Shown here one piece after another: positions 63,540-64,000 of a stretch of DNA of 64,000 bases. The notes beneath the pieces are model-generated. The model did not search any database, was not told the DNA's origin, and was given only the letters and a program-made list of their open reading frames with translations. The stretch comes from Flavobacterium weaverense (lineage in GTDB: Bacteria; Bacteroidota; Bacteroidia; Flavobacteriales; Flavobacteriaceae): NCBI RefSeq assembly GCF_003688495.1, contig NZ_REFH01000008.1:620001-684000 (forward strand), read 5' to 3'. A program made the position numbers and the translations under genes. The stretch's first letter is position 1. The number at the start of each line of letters is the position of its first letter.

Positions 63540-64000
63540 ATGAATCTAAAATACGCTTTTGCTTTTATTGCTTTTCTTTTTCTGACTGCTTGCAGCAAGA
63601 ATGAAAATGACCTAGTTGTTGTAAAAGATCAAAAGATTCAGGCAGGAGTGGCAATTACTTTTGATGATAACTACGTCGATGAATGGTATGATGCAGCTCA
63701 AGTTTTAGAGAAATACAATTGGAAGGCAACATTTTTCGTTTCACAATTTAATACTCTTTCTTCAAAAGAATTAAATAAATTAAAGATCTTAAAAGATAGA
63801 GGTAATGAGATAGGCGGCCATGGATGGATTCATTTAAAAGCTTCACCTTTCGAAAAGAATAATGGCAAAGCTAATTATCTCGAAACGGAGATTTTTCCAA
63901 TGATAAATTCTATGAATCAAAAATCATTTGAGATTCACTCTTTCGCCTATCCCTACGGATCAAGAGATTCGTTGACAGATACTATTTTACTCAATGAATT
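63540..64000 (+). CDS. Polysaccharide deacetylase family lipoprotein, 3'-truncated by window edge
   Basis: 154 residues visible. The signal ends in LTAC with lipobox Cys18. The NodB-type domain begins with ITFDDNY (first metal Asp pair), continues with WKATFFVS and GGHGWIHL, the HxxxH-like metal site, then FAYPYGS. Such enzymes remove acetyl groups from carbohydrates in the cell envelope. The C-terminal part lies outside the window. Confidence 0.88.
   Translation, partial: MNLKYAFAFIAFLFLTACSKNENDLVVVKDQKIQAGVAITFDDNYVDEWYDAAQVLEKYNWKATFFVSQFNTLSSKELNKLKILKDRGNEIGGHGWIHLKASPFEKNNGKANYLETEIFPMINSMNQKSFEIHSFAYPYGSRDSLTDTILLNE

Noticed and set aside
63389..63598. Minus-strand ORF over the start of the deacetylase gene
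   Set aside because: Overlaps the signal peptide codons of a well-supported gene and is rich in hydrophobic low-complexity residues.
1..64000. CRISPR array, prophage, toxin-antitoxin or restriction system
   Set aside because: No regularly spaced direct repeats, phage genes, paired small toxin/antitoxin genes or methylase/endonuclease pairs were seen; the lone nuclease at 1590 is an exported lipoprotein.

Overview
The window is a stretch of chromosome from a member of the Bacteroidota, very probably a Flavobacterium or close relative. The reasons are the AT-rich sequence, promoters of the Bacteroidota type (TTG, about 20 bp, TAnnTTTG), a type IX secretion gene (porT/sprT) beside menG, GLPGLI and DUF5686 families, a split methionine synthase, and the dispersed palindromic repeats typical of flavobacterial genomes. 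There are no rRNA or tRNA genes, no CRISPR array, no prophage and no complete insertion sequence.

Layout. 1-2.4 kb: the C-terminal part of a tail-specific protease and a secreted nuclease. 2.4-9.7 kb (minus): purH and the cell-elongation operon mreB-mreC-mreD-mrdA-rodA. 9.9-18.1 kb: an ABC-type permease, accD, fbaA, an outer-membrane TamA-like lipoprotein, an rRNA/tRNA methyltransferase, porT and menG. 18.3-23.5 kb: folA, thyA, a bifunctional nuclease and etfAB. 23.8-37.2 kb: pdhB, outer-membrane proteins, a DNA glycosylase, soluble and membrane pyrophosphatases side by side, a deoxynucleoside kinase, and a GLPGLI/outer-membrane pair.

37.4-63.3 kb is one large sulfur and methionine region: metK, metY, a three-domain metX-thrA fusion, osmC, metZ, an Rrf2 regulator, a TauE-type exporter, cysH-cysD-cysN-sir-cobA-sirohaem synthase, a ferredoxin-NADP reductase, metH (two genes) and metF. 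Together these take up and activate sulfate (CysDN), reduce APS directly (CysH has the Fe-S cysteines; there is no cysC), reduce sulfite with a sirohaem enzyme whose cofactor genes are in the operon, fix sulfide on acetylhomoserine, and methylate homocysteine to methionine and SAM. The window ends inside a polysaccharide deacetylase lipoprotein.

The most interesting material is regulatory. Two S-box (SAM-I type) riboswitches precede metX-thrA and metH. The divergent metK/metY promoters each lead into a transcript with a tiny ORF rich in Met and/or Cys codons, followed by hairpins that look like attenuators; the metY leader has a decayed second copy 2.2 kb downstream. A 16-17 bp motif is shared by the metY, cysH and tauE promoters and may be the operator of the local Rrf2 protein. 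Inverted-repeat elements sit at many gene junctions of the sulfur region, and two of them have become part of coding sequence (sirohaem synthase N-terminus, OsmC C-terminus). All functional statements about these sites are inference from sequence alone.
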